Source: JBFFXF01 sp041569895 (GTDB lineage: Bacteria > Planctomycetota > UBA8108 > JACQVS01). From it: 10,366 nucleotides of DNA. Positions 1 through 6,651 of the stretch are shown here, piece by piece. The notes below the pieces were generated by a model. The model did no database searches and had not been told where the DNA came from. It worked only from the letters and a program-made list of their open reading frames with translations. The position numbers and the translations under genes were made by a program. Location: positions 1 through 10,366 of the forward strand of contig JBFFXF010000264.1 in assembly GCA_041569895.1 (NCBI GenBank). The letters run 5' to 3'. Position 1 is the stretch's first letter, and each line of letters begins with the position of its first letter.

Positions 1-2537
1 GCCGGCCCGCGGAGCGACGCGGCGGGGATCGCCGCAGTCGCGGGGGGCGCCGTGCCGCGAGGCTCGTGGCAGCCGACACATGAGCGCTGCTCGCCCTCGG
101 CGAACGACACGGTGTCGCGCATCGAGCGCACGACGTGGCCGTTCGCGTCGAGGGCCTGCAGGAAGAGGCTGACGTTCGACGGCACGTCGAACATCGCCGA
201 GCCGTCCGGCTCGACCGGCGCGGTGCCGAGATCACGCCGCACCATGCGCTGCAGGATCGACACCGGCGTCCGCTGGTCGTGAAACGGCCACTGGGACCCC
301 GGCGGCCGGTCGGGCACGGCGACGACGCGGATCCCGGTGACCGACCCGCGCTCGACGCCGGGGAGCCCGAGGTACACGTCGCGCACGAAGAGCGTCGCGG
401 GCGCCGACGGATCGTCGGAGGCGAGCCGCGGCAGGAGGTGCGGGCGCGGGCGCGCACCGACGGGAATCGGGTCGAAGCAGGAGATCGAGGGGTCGCGATG
501 GAGGAGCTCGCGGTTGCCGTGGCGGTCGACGAGGTAGATCGCCCAGCGCGTCTCCACCGACCCCCACGACGCCAGCAGCACGTCGCCCTCGAGCGGGCGC
601 GCGTCCGCGAATCCGCCGGGACCGGCGTCGATGCGATAGAGCGTCCGATCGCCGCCGGCGACGCGGGTGTCGAAGACCGCGATGTCACCGGCGAGCGGCG
701 ACCGCCAGCGGCCGAACTGCCCGGCGTCGATGCACGCGACGCGATCGCTCCCGGACGCGGCGCGCGGGCGGACCGCCATGCCGGCGCGCGTCAGACCGAA
801 GAGCCCCTCGAGCTCGCGCCCGTCCGGGTAGATCGTCCAGAGCGCGTTGACGAAGTTTCCGGGACGATCGTCGAGCGCCCAGCGGAAGAACGCGATGCGG
901 CCGTCGCGCAGCACCGTCGGCGTGAAGTCCACCAGGTAGTTGTGGCCGAGACGGCGCAGCCCGGTGCCATCGAGCGACACCACGTGCAGCGAGAGGTTGC
1001 CGACCGGGCTCGAGGGATTGGTCGATCCGGCGCGAGTCGACGTGAAGACGATGCGTCCGTCGGGGAGGAAGCACGGCTGGATGTCGTCCCCGGAGCCATC
1101 GGTGATCCGCCGCGGCTCGTCGCCGTCGATGCCGACCGTCCAGAGATCCCACGCGCCGCCGTTCCGTCGCAACGCGAAGACGACGCGCCGCCCGTCGTGA
1201 GAGAGGTCGGCGTCGCGCACCGAGGCGGTCTCCTCGAGCGCCAGGAGCTCCCGCACGGTCCCGGCCCTCATCGACCACACCGAGAGGCCGCCGCCGGACG
1301 CCGACTCGAGATGCGTCGTGTAGAACGGTCCGCGACGATCGTGGAACCGCTTCACGAGGAGCACCTCGTCGATCTCGCGGAGGATCGGCGCGAGGAACGT
1401 GCGACGCCGGAGAACCCGCGCCCGGAACCACGCCTCCCGGGGAGCACGCGGGGCGAGCTCGCGGATCTCGCGCGCCTCTGCCTCGACCGTGGCGACGTCG
1501 AGACCCGCGCGCGAGGCGTTCGCCGCCGCCAGCTCGAGGGCCGCGTCGATCGGTCGTCCCAGCTCGGCGAGGCCGGCCGTTCCGATGGCGACGCCGACAC
1601 GGAGACCGTGCGACCCGACACGCACCGGCCACGTCACGCCCGCGCTGCCGAGCGGCGCCTGTCCGGCGAGAGCGATGGTCGTCGACGACCAGGCGGGCAG
1701 CGTCGTCGTGCGCAGGTCGGGCAGCCGCACGAGCTCCTCGCGCCCGCCGTGCTCGACGAGCGTGACGCGCGCGCTGGCGCGACCCTCGCTGTACTCGAGC
1801 TCCTCGACCCGCAGGGCGAGGGGCGCTGCCACGAGATGAAACGGAGGGCTGACGCGGAGCTCGCCTGGATCGCCACGCGACGCGGCGAGCCGCAACGGAC
1901 GCAACGGCCCGAGCGGCAGAGGCACGGCCGGGTTGTCCAGCTCGACGCGGAGCTCCCACGCGACGCCGCCCTCTCCGCCATCGCCCGTCCGCGCCGCGAA
2001 CCGCCCGACGGCGTCATCGAGCGGCCGCGCCGAGGTGCGGGACTCGACGAGCGCGCTCGACTCGCGACCGGGACCGAGGCGCAGCTGGATGCACTCGCCC
2101 GGTCCGAATCGCAGCAGGAGGAGGTCGCCCTCCCCAGCCGGCGTGGAGCGTTCTCCGGCGAGGAAGAGCGCGCCGTCACGGATCACGGCGTGAAGCGTCC
2201 AGGGATCGGAGAGGAGGAAGCGCGAGCTCCCGGGCGTCTGCCAGCGAAAGAGCGTGGCGGCGCGCCAGATCGGATCGGAGAGGTCGCCGTCGACGCGGGG
2301 CGGCTCCGGGGGCGACTCGACGCGAGCGTCGTCGAGGTCCGGCACCGGCAGCAGCGAGTCGACATCGGCGGCGGCGCGCAGCGACCGCTCGAGCGCCAGC
2401 TCGGCCTCCAGCAGCCGGCGGTCGAGCTCCGCCGGGGACGTTTCCCCCCCGGCCCGCGCGACGCCGCCCGCCGCGATCACCGCGAGGATGGCGAGCGAAA
2501 ACGCCGGGAGAAGCCTTTGAATCGGGGCTCGGGACAC
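1..2537 (-). CDS. HzsA-related exported protein with CBM9-like N-terminus, PD40 repeats and a CXXCH haem site (3' end beyond window)
   Basis: I translated this frame by hand: it is open from a GTG at 2535-2537 to the window edge, about 845 residues without a stop. Residues 1-29 are a signal peptide (hydrophobic stretch LAILAVIAAGG, then ARA), so the protein acts outside the cytoplasm. A CBM9/DOMON-like start follows, with VDGDLSDPIW at about 82-91. After a beta-rich, weakly recognisable middle, residues about 430-510 hold TolB/PD40-type repeats (SHDGRRVVFAL, LPDGRIVFTSTRAGS). The last visible part carries the hallmark of proteins related to the hydrazine synthase alpha subunit: DVYLGLPGVERGSV near 720, a segment EPDGSAMFDVPSN, then CVGCH at 820-824, a covalent c-type haem site. 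HzsA of anammox bacteria makes hydrazine, but relatives are widespread outside anammox and their role is unknown, so I do not infer hydrazine synthesis. The GTG is chosen for the signal peptide; the ribosome site is weak. It is divergent from the MFS gene. Confidence 0.85.
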   Translation of the reverse strand, partial: MSRAPIQRLLPAFSLAILAVIAAGGVARAGGETSPAELDRRLLEAELALERSLRAAADVDSLLPVPDLDDARVESPPEPPRVDGDLSDPIWRAATLFRWQTPGSSRFLLSDPWTLHAVIRDGALFLAGERSTPAGEGDLLLLRFGPGECIQLRLGPGRESSALVESRTSARPLDDAVGRFAARTGDGGEGGVAWELRVELDNPAVPLPLGPLRPLRLAASRGDPGELRVSPPFHLVAAPLALRVEELEYSEGRASARVTLVEHGGREELVRLPDLRTTTLPAWSSTTIALAGQAPLGSAGVTWPVRVGSHGLRVGVAIGTAGLAELGRPIDAALELAAANASRAGLDVATVEAEAREIRELAPRAPREAWFRARVLRRRTFLAPILREIDEVLLVKRFHDRRGPFYTTHLESASGGGLSVWSMRAGTVRELLALEETASVRDADLSHDGRRVVFALRRNGGAWDLWTVGIDGDEPRRITDGSGDDIQPCFLPDGRIVFTSTRAGSTNPSSPVGNLSLHVVSLDGTGLRRLGHNYLVDFTPTVLRDGRIAFFRWALDDRPGNFVNALWTIYPDGRELEGLFGLTRAGMAVRPRAASGSDRVACIDAGQFGRWRSPLAGDIAVFDTRVAGGDRTLYRIDAGPGGFADARPLEGDVLLASWGSVETRWAIYLVDRHGNRELLHRDPSISCFDPIPVGARPRPHLLPRLASDDPSAPATLFVRDVYLGLPGVERGSVTGIRVVAVPDRPPGSQWPFHDQRTPVSILQRMVRRDLGTAPVEPDGSAMFDVPSNVSLFLQALDANGHVVRSMRDTVSFAEGEQRSCVGCHEPRGTAPPATAAIPAASLRGP

Positions 2538-2576
2538 AGTATGCTCGTGCGCTCTTCGGTCCGTGGTATTCCATTC

Positions 2577-2582
2577 ATTATA
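2577..2582 (-). promoter_or_regulatory. Candidate -10 box (TATAAT) for the HzsA-related gene
   Basis: On the minus strand 2577-2582 reads TATAAT, a perfect sigma-70 -10 hexamer, in one of the few AT-rich spots of a very GC-rich window. It would place the transcript start near 2570, giving a leader of roughly 30 bases before the GTG at 2537. No good -35 is seen: TTCGGT lies 18 bases upstream, matching the consensus poorly. The prediction rests on one hexamer and its position. Confidence 0.4.
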
Positions 2583-2630
2583 CGGACTCACGCCCGTCCG
2601 ACCGAAAACCTTGCACGACGGTTCACGCCC

Positions 2631-3986
2631 ATGACCCGGGAACGCTCCCCCCTCGGCGTCCTCTTCCTGACCCTCTTCATCGACCTCGTCGGGTTCTCGA
2701 TCATCTTTCCGCTCTTCCCGGCGATGCTCGACCACTACCTCTCGGTGGAGTCCGCGGATGGGGCGCTCGCGCGTCTCAAGGAGCTCCTCGAGTCGCTCGC
2801 GGGCGGGGACGACGAGACGCGCGAGCACTACACGGCCGTGCTCTTCGGCGGTTTCCTCGGGGCGCTCTACTCCGCCCTGCAGTTCGTGTGCGCGCCGCTC
2901 TGGGGCCGCCTCTCCGACCGCATCGGGCGCAAGCCGGTGCTGCTCCTGTCGATCTCCGGGCTGGCGCTGAGCTACGCCATCTGGGTGTTCAGCGGGTCGT
3001 TCGCCCTGCTGATCCTGTCGCGGCTGCTCGGCGGCTGCATGAGCGGCAACATCTCGACGGCGAGCGCCGCCGTGGCGGACTGCACGACACGCGAGACGCG
3101 CGCGCGCGGCATGGGCATCATCGGCGCGGCCTTCGGGCTCGGCTTCATCTTCGGCCCGGCGATCGGCGGGCTCTCCTACTGGGTCGCCGGCGGCCCGGAA
3201 TCGAAGATCGACATCCTCGCGGAGTACCCCGACCTCGCCTCAATCGGCATCAATCCGTTCTCGGCGCCGGCGCTGGTCGCCCTCGTGCTCGCCGTCCTCA
3301 ACGTCCTGTGGGTGGCGCGGAGCTTCCCGGAGACGACGACGGAGGACCAGCGGCGCAAGGCGCGCGAGCTCCCGCGTCCGCTGCACCCGATGATGATGCT
3401 CGGACGGGTCGACATCCCCGGCGTCGGCCGCGCCAGCCTCGCCTACCTGATCTTCCTCGTCGCGTTCAGCGGCCTCGAGTTCACGCTGACGTTCTTCGCG
3501 TGGCAGTTCTTCCAGTACGGCACCGGGCAGATCACCGCGCTGTTCATCTTCGCCGGACTGATCATCGCGCTCGTGCAGGGCGGGATCGTGCGGCGCGTCG
3601 CTCCGAAGTACGGCGAGCGCAAGGTGGCGGCCGTCGGTCTGGCTCTGCTGATGCCCGGCTTCCTGCTGATCCGTTTCAGCCCGCCGTCGCAGGTGCTGCT
3701 CTACTTCGGGCTCGGGTTGATGGCGGTGGGAAGCGCGCTGGCGATCCCGTGCCTCACCTCCCTCGTGTCCCTCTACACGCCGGAGGAGCGGCAGGGAGCG
3801 GTGCTCGGGGTGTTTCGCTCACTCGGAGCGCTGTCGCGAGCGGTCGGCCCGCTGATCTTCTGCTCGCTTTACTGGAGGCTGGGAGAGACGTGGCCGTACG
3901 TCACGGGCGCGATCCTGATGCTGGCGCCGCTCCTGATGACGACGACGCTGCCGCCGCCGGAGAAGTCCCCTCCCGACGCGGCATGA
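2631..3986 (+). CDS. MFS transporter, DHA1/TetA-like drug:proton antiporter family
   Basis: This 451-residue integral membrane protein looks like a major facilitator of the DHA1 type (TetA-like and multidrug antiporters), which export small molecules by proton exchange. The first helix starts almost at once (PLGVLFLTLFIDLVGFSIIF). The loop after helix 2 carries the MFS signature GRLSDRIGRKP at 92-102. Motif C of antiporters is present as GAAFGLGFIFGPAIGG at 165-180. Many further hydrophobic segments follow, consistent with 12 helices, with a charged central loop near 228-255 (EDQRRKARELPRP). The family is usually near 400 residues; much of the extra length is a charged, helix-like loop at about 41-67 between helices 1 and 2. 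The ATG at 2631 is chosen because helix 1 follows; an in-frame ATG at 2541 would add 30 residues unlike a transporter start. Neither has a good ribosome site. The substrate cannot be told from sequence. The gene converges on cheY. Confidence 0.88.
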   Translation: MTRERSPLGVLFLTLFIDLVGFSIIFPLFPAMLDHYLSVESADGALARLKELLESLAGGDDETREHYTAVLFGGFLGALYSALQFVCAPLWGRLSDRIGRKPVLLLSISGLALSYAIWVFSGSFALLILSRLLGGCMSGNISTASAAVADCTTRETRARGMGIIGAAFGLGFIFGPAIGGLSYWVAGGPESKIDILAEYPDLASIGINPFSAPALVALVLAVLNVLWVARSFPETTTEDQRRKARELPRPLHPMMMLGRVDIPGVGRASLAYLIFLVAFSGLEFTLTFFAWQFFQYGTGQITALFIFAGLIIALVQGGIVRRVAPKYGERKVAAVGLALLMPGFLLIRFSPPSQVLLYFGLGLMAVGSALAIPCLTSLVSLYTPEERQGAVLGVFRSLGALSRAVGPLIFCSLYWRLGETWPYVTGAILMLAPLLMTTTLPPPEKSPPDAA

Positions 3987-4019
3987 GCCCGGACGCTCGC
4001 GCGAGGATTTTATCTGTAT

Positions 4020-4376
4020 TCAGCCCGCGAACTTCTTGACGCGCTCGATCAGGGCATCGGGCGTGAACGGCTTGACCAGATAGTCGTTGACGCCGGCCTG
4101 CACGGCGGAGACGACGCGCTGCTTCTCGGCCTCGGTCGTCACCATCACGATGGGGACCGCGTTGCCGCTGGCGCGAATCGCCTGCACGGCCTCGAGACCG
4201 GTGACCTCGGGCATGTTCCAGTCCATGAGCACGAGGTCCGGGCTCTCGTTCTTGACCGCCGTCACCGCCTCCCGACCGTTGGTCGCCTCGAGGACGTCCT
4301 CGAAACCCGACTGGGTCAGGGTGTTCTTGATGAGACGTCGAATCATCGACGAGTCATCGACAACCAGGACTTTCAT
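4020..4376 (-). CDS. cheY: CheY-like single-domain response regulator
   Basis: A 118-residue protein that is one receiver domain with no output domain, the size of CheY. All the phosphorylation residues are visible: the acidic pair D7-D8 (LVVDDSS), the phospho-acceptor D52 in LVLMDWNMP, the switch Thr at 80 or 81 in VMVTTEAE, and K102 in YLVKPF. Such proteins carry a phosphate from a CheA-type histidine kinase to a target, classically the flagellar switch. The ATG at 4374-4376 has a strong ribosome site, AGGGGAG, five bases upstream at 4382-4388, which decides against a longer in-frame start at 4505. The gene lies 40 bases downstream of cheX on the same strand, so the two are probably co-transcribed. 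No kinase, receptor or flagellar gene is in the window, so the target is unknown and could be non-flagellar. Confidence 0.93.
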   Translation of the reverse strand: MKVLVVDDSSMIRRLIKNTLTQSGFEDVLEATNGREAVTAVKNESPDLVLMDWNMPEVTGLEAVQAIRASGNAVPIVMVTTEAEKQRVVSAVQAGVNDYLVKPFTPDALIERVKKFAG

Positions 4377-4416
4377 GAGTACTCCCCTGCGCGCCTGCAG
4401 AACGACATTCGATCGT

Positions 4417-4944
4417 TCACTCCCGCTCTTTCGCCCGTCCTTCTTCCGCCGTGGAAAGCTCCGCGCTGCACTCGAAGTGCGCCACCCGCATCCAGAGCTC
4501 ACCAACCTCGCTCGAGAACGTCACCGACGACGTGGTCGCCTCGAGCGGATGGTCGACGTGGCAATCCGATCCCGTGACCACCGTCGGCAGCGTGATGGTT
4601 ATGTGCTCTCCCCGATCCTTCGCCAGGATCGCCTTGGCGCCGCCGGCCACCATGTTGGCGAGCTCGCGAACGGCATCGACGATCTCCGACTCCGGCAGAT
4701 CCTCCTCCACCTGAAGAAAACGTCGAGCGATGGCCGCTCCGGTCTTCTCAGGCACGATCAGCGTCAGGGTCCACAGCGCCGAGCCCCTGAGACCGACGAC
4801 GGCCGCGCTCGACACGCCCGTGGGCGTGTCGACGGTGTCGGCGGTCTCGACCTCCTCGAGCGAGCACTGCAACATGACGCCGAATACATTGGCCAGAGCG
4901 TCCTTGAACGGCTGAAGCGTGGTCGGCGTTCCGGTGACCGACAT
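4417..4944 (-). CDS. cheX: CheX-like CheY-P phosphatase
   Basis: A 175-residue protein of the CheX/CheC/FliY phosphatase group, which removes the phosphate from CheY-P to end a signal. The evidence is the single central motif, at about 87-105 (EIVDAVRELANMVAGGAK), holding the E-x-x-N pair (E94 and N97) that CheX inserts into the CheY active site. CheC proteins carry two such motifs; the single copy and the length fit CheX, as does the N-terminal segment FKDALANVFGVML. The C-terminal tail from about 165 (TAEEGRAKERE) is charged and probably disordered. The start at 4944 is chosen because the fold begins there; GGAG lies about ten bases upstream. Upstream in-frame codons only read antisense to the threonine aldolase. 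It lies just before cheY, matching its expected substrate. Confidence 0.88.
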   Translation of the reverse strand: MSVTGTPTTLQPFKDALANVFGVMLQCSLEEVETADTVDTPTGVSSAAVVGLRGSALWTLTLIVPEKTGAAIARRFLQVEEDLPESEIVDAVRELANMVAGGAKAILAKDRGEHITITLPTVVTGSDCHVDHPLEATTSSVTFSSEVGELWMRVAHFECSAELSTAEEGRAKERE

Positions 4945-5087
4945 CCTGTTGAGACTCCGTGTGGTCCTGGATGACCCCCGCCGCCGCTTCTCCCCCGGGG
5001 ACTCGAAGTGTCCTCCGGAGGAGTCTACGATGCCGCGCGAGGGGCCGTCCACGTGAGCGCGCCGTAAGGGGGGTGTGAAACCGGCGA

Positions 5088-6122
5088 TTACGCGAGCCGC
5101 GAGGCGACGCGCTGGAACGCGGCGACGACGGCGGGAACCTGGTCGCCCGGGAACATCCGGTGGGTGACGATGCGGATTACGGGACCTCCCATGTCGGAGA
5201 CCAGCACGCCCTCGGCGCGCAGCGCCTCCATCGCCGCCACGGCGTCGACGCCCCACCCGCTGACATCCGCAAACACCATGTTGGTCTCGACGCGCCGCGG
5301 ATCGACCTCGATCCCCGGCACGCCGTGAAGCCCCTCCGCGATGGCGCGCGCGTTGGCGTGATCCTCGGCAAGGCGCTCGATCATGGTGTCGAGCGCGACG
5401 AGCCCGCAAGCGGCGATGATGCCGGCCTGCCGCATGCCGCCGCCGACGCGCTTGCGCGCGCGCCTCGCCCGGTGGATGAAGTCGCCGGGACCGACGACCA
5501 GCGAGCCGATCGGACAGGAGAGCCCCTTCGACAGGCAGAAGCTCACGGAGTCGACCTCCGCCACGAGCTCCGCCACCGGCCGGCCCAGCGCCACCGCCGA
5601 GTTGAATATACGGGCCCCGTCGACGTGGACGCGAAGACCGTGCTCGCGCGCGATCCCGACGAGGTCGGTCTGCAGATCCGGCGGCAGCACGATGCCGCCC
5701 GCGCCGCAGTGGCTGTTCTCGAGCCAGAGCAGACGCGGCCGCGGAAAGTGATCGTCCGCCGTCCGGATCGCCTGCCGCACCGACACCGGATCGGGACGCC
5801 CGTGATCGGATCGATAGAGTCGCGGCGTGTACCCCGCGACACTGCAGAGCGCGCCGCCCTCCCAGCAGAAGACGTGCGCATCCCCGTCGAGCAGCACCTC
5901 ATCCCCCGACCCGCCGTGCGCCAGGAGCGAGACCAGATTCGCCATCGTCCCGCTCGGAACGAGCAGCGCGGCCTCCTTGCCGAAGAGCTCGGCGCACCGC
6001 TCCTCGAGCCGATTCACCGTCGGATCGGCGCGCAGCACATCGTCGCCCAGCTCGGCAGTCCGCATCGCCTCGAGCATGGCGGGAGTGGGAAGGGTCTGTG
6101 TGTCGCTGTAGAGGTTGATCAC
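5088..6122 (-). CDS. ltaE: Low-specificity L-threonine aldolase (PLP enzyme)
   Basis: A cytoplasmic fold-type I PLP enzyme expected to cleave L-threonine or L-allo-threonine to glycine and acetaldehyde. With the GTG start at 6120-6122 it has 344 residues, the usual family length, and opens with the typical INLYSDTQTLPTPAM. Visible family features are GDDVLRADPTVNRLE at 26-40, the PLP-stacking H83 in DAHVFCWEGG, HVDGAR with D168 (contacts the pyridine nitrogen) and R171, the Schiff-base K199 in CLSKGLSCPIGS, and R317 near the C-terminus. An in-frame ATG at 6272 would add 50 residues translated from a simple repeat (Ser and Asp-Glu runs); I reject it because family similarity starts exactly at the GTG. 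GAGAG lies four bases before the GTG. The gene is divergent from the DUF488 operon, and cheX follows 143 bases downstream. Confidence 0.92.
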   Translation of the reverse strand: MINLYSDTQTLPTPAMLEAMRTAELGDDVLRADPTVNRLEERCAELFGKEAALLVPSGTMANLVSLLAHGGSGDEVLLDGDAHVFCWEGGALCSVAGYTPRLYRSDHGRPDPVSVRQAIRTADDHFPRPRLLWLENSHCGAGGIVLPPDLQTDLVGIAREHGLRVHVDGARIFNSAVALGRPVAELVAEVDSVSFCLSKGLSCPIGSLVVGPGDFIHRARRARKRVGGGMRQAGIIAACGLVALDTMIERLAEDHANARAIAEGLHGVPGIEVDPRRVETNMVFADVSGWGVDAVAAMEALRAEGVLVSDMGGPVIRIVTHRMFPGDQVPAVVAAFQRVASRLA

Positions 6123-6191
6123 GGAACTCTCAGTGTACCGTACTCGCCTCCAGGAAGCGCCCTCGACTCCCCAACGGGTCCGGGACCCGAA

Positions 6192-6249
6192 CTCGTCCTC
6201 GTCCTCGTCCTCGTCCTCGATCGTGACGTCGGACGAGGACGAGGACGAG
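6192..6249. repeat. Hexanucleotide repeat forming a 19-bp perfect inverted repeat
   Basis: Between two divergent genes, 6192-6219 is a tandem run of the hexamer TCCTCG (about 4.5 copies), and 6231-6249 is the complementary run GGACGA (just over three copies). Positions 6198-6216 pair perfectly with 6231-6249, giving a 19-bp stem with a 14-base loop that contains GACGTC. A second register (6192-6210) pairs equally well. The element ends 16 bases before the -35 box of the plus-strand operon. There is no T-run on either side, so it does not look like a terminator. Confidence 0.85.
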
Positions 6250-6265
6250 AAGAGAAGTCCCACGT

Positions 6266-6294
6266 TTGCCACGGCACGCCCCGATCGCTACGAT
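6266..6294 (+). promoter_or_regulatory. Sigma-70-type promoter for the DUF488 operon
   Basis: TTGCCA at 6266-6271 (five of six to TTGACA), a spacer of exactly 17 bases, and TACGAT at 6289-6294 (four of six to TATAAT, keeping its first two bases and last T). The transcript would start around 6301-6302, only two or three bases before the ATG at 6304. The mRNA would then be nearly leaderless, which fits the lack of a ribosome site before that ATG. Confidence 0.55.
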
Positions 6295-6303
6295 AACCCG
6301 ATC

Positions 6304-6651
6304 ATGCCCATCCGCACCAAACGCGTCTACGACCCGGCGTCCGACGAGGACGGGGTGCGGCTCCTCACCATGCGTCTCTGGCCGCGCGGCATCCGGAAGG
6401 ACCAGGTGACGTGCTGGGAGAAGGAGCTCGGCCCGAGCGCGAAGCTGCTCTTCGGGTTTCGCGACGGCGGCGTCGACTGGGAGGAGTTCGAGAGGCGTTA
6501 CACCGAGGAGATGGAGGCGAAGCCGGAGCTGCTGGATCGGTGGGCCGAGCGCGCCGGGCGCGAGACCGTGACGCTGCTCTGCGGCTGCCGGGACGAGTCG
6601 CGCTGTCACCGGACGCTGCTGGGGAAGCTGCTGGAGGCGCGACGCTCATGA
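6304..6651 (+). CDS. DUF488 family protein
   Basis: A 115-residue soluble protein of the DUF488 family (E. coli YeaO is a relative of the same length); the biochemical role is not established. Family features are the N-terminal KRVYDPASDEDG, the conserved RLWPRGI at 24-30, the Trp and acidic segment VDWEEFERRY at 57-66, and the end segment LLCGCRDESRCHR at 91-103. That last segment has a C-x-C-x5-C-H arrangement (C93, C95, C101, H102), like the DUF488 members that end in CHR and unlike the Cys-poor YeaO end, so metal binding or redox chemistry is possible but unproven. The ATG at 6304 is used because the fold starts there; in-frame codons further upstream translate only the simple repeat. Its stop overlaps the next start by ATGA, making it the first gene of a four-gene operon. 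Confidence 0.85.
   Translation: MPIRTKRVYDPASDEDGVRLLTMRLWPRGIRKDQVTCWEKELGPSAKLLFGFRDGGVDWEEFERRYTEEMEAKPELLDRWAERAGRETVTLLCGCRDESRCHRTLLGKLLEARRS

Noticed and set aside
685..1959. Minus-strand 424-residue open frame
   Set aside because: Arg/Ala-rich, no domain, and out of frame with the HzsA-related gene on the same strand; a high-GC shadow.
2555..2606. 7-base inverted repeat TTCGGTC/GACCGAA flanking the TATAAT
   Set aside because: Length and spacing are within what chance gives in a 100-base GC-rich stretch; not enough for an operator call.
135..2630. Long plus-strand open frame running into the transporter as one 1283-residue protein
   Set aside because: The part before 2631 is an Arg/Glu/His/Pro-rich antisense translation with no domain, and the minus strand carries a recognisable signal peptide, PD40 repeats and a CXXCH motif. 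The transporter begins at 2631.
3996..4012. CTCGCGCGAG followed by ATTTTAT as a terminator after the transporter
   Set aside because: The stem is only four pairs with a two-base loop and the T-run is interrupted; too weak to call.
5011..5022. 12-base palindrome TCCTCCGGAGGA between cheX and the threonine aldolase
   Set aside because: Short, no loop or T-run, no second copy seen; likely chance in GC-rich sequence.
4945..5409. CheX extended to a 330-residue protein
   Set aside because: The extension is antisense-like Arg-rich sequence overlapping the same-strand threonine aldolase in another frame.
6123..6272. Longer threonine aldolase from an ATG at 6272
   Set aside because: It would translate the hexanucleotide hairpin as Ser and Asp/Glu runs, and family similarity starts right at the GTG at 6122.
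5160..6296. Plus-strand 378-residue open frame opposite the threonine aldolase
   Set aside because: Composition is typical of antisense (His, Arg, Asp, Pro rich), no motif, and it lies opposite a full PLP enzyme with its active-site residues.
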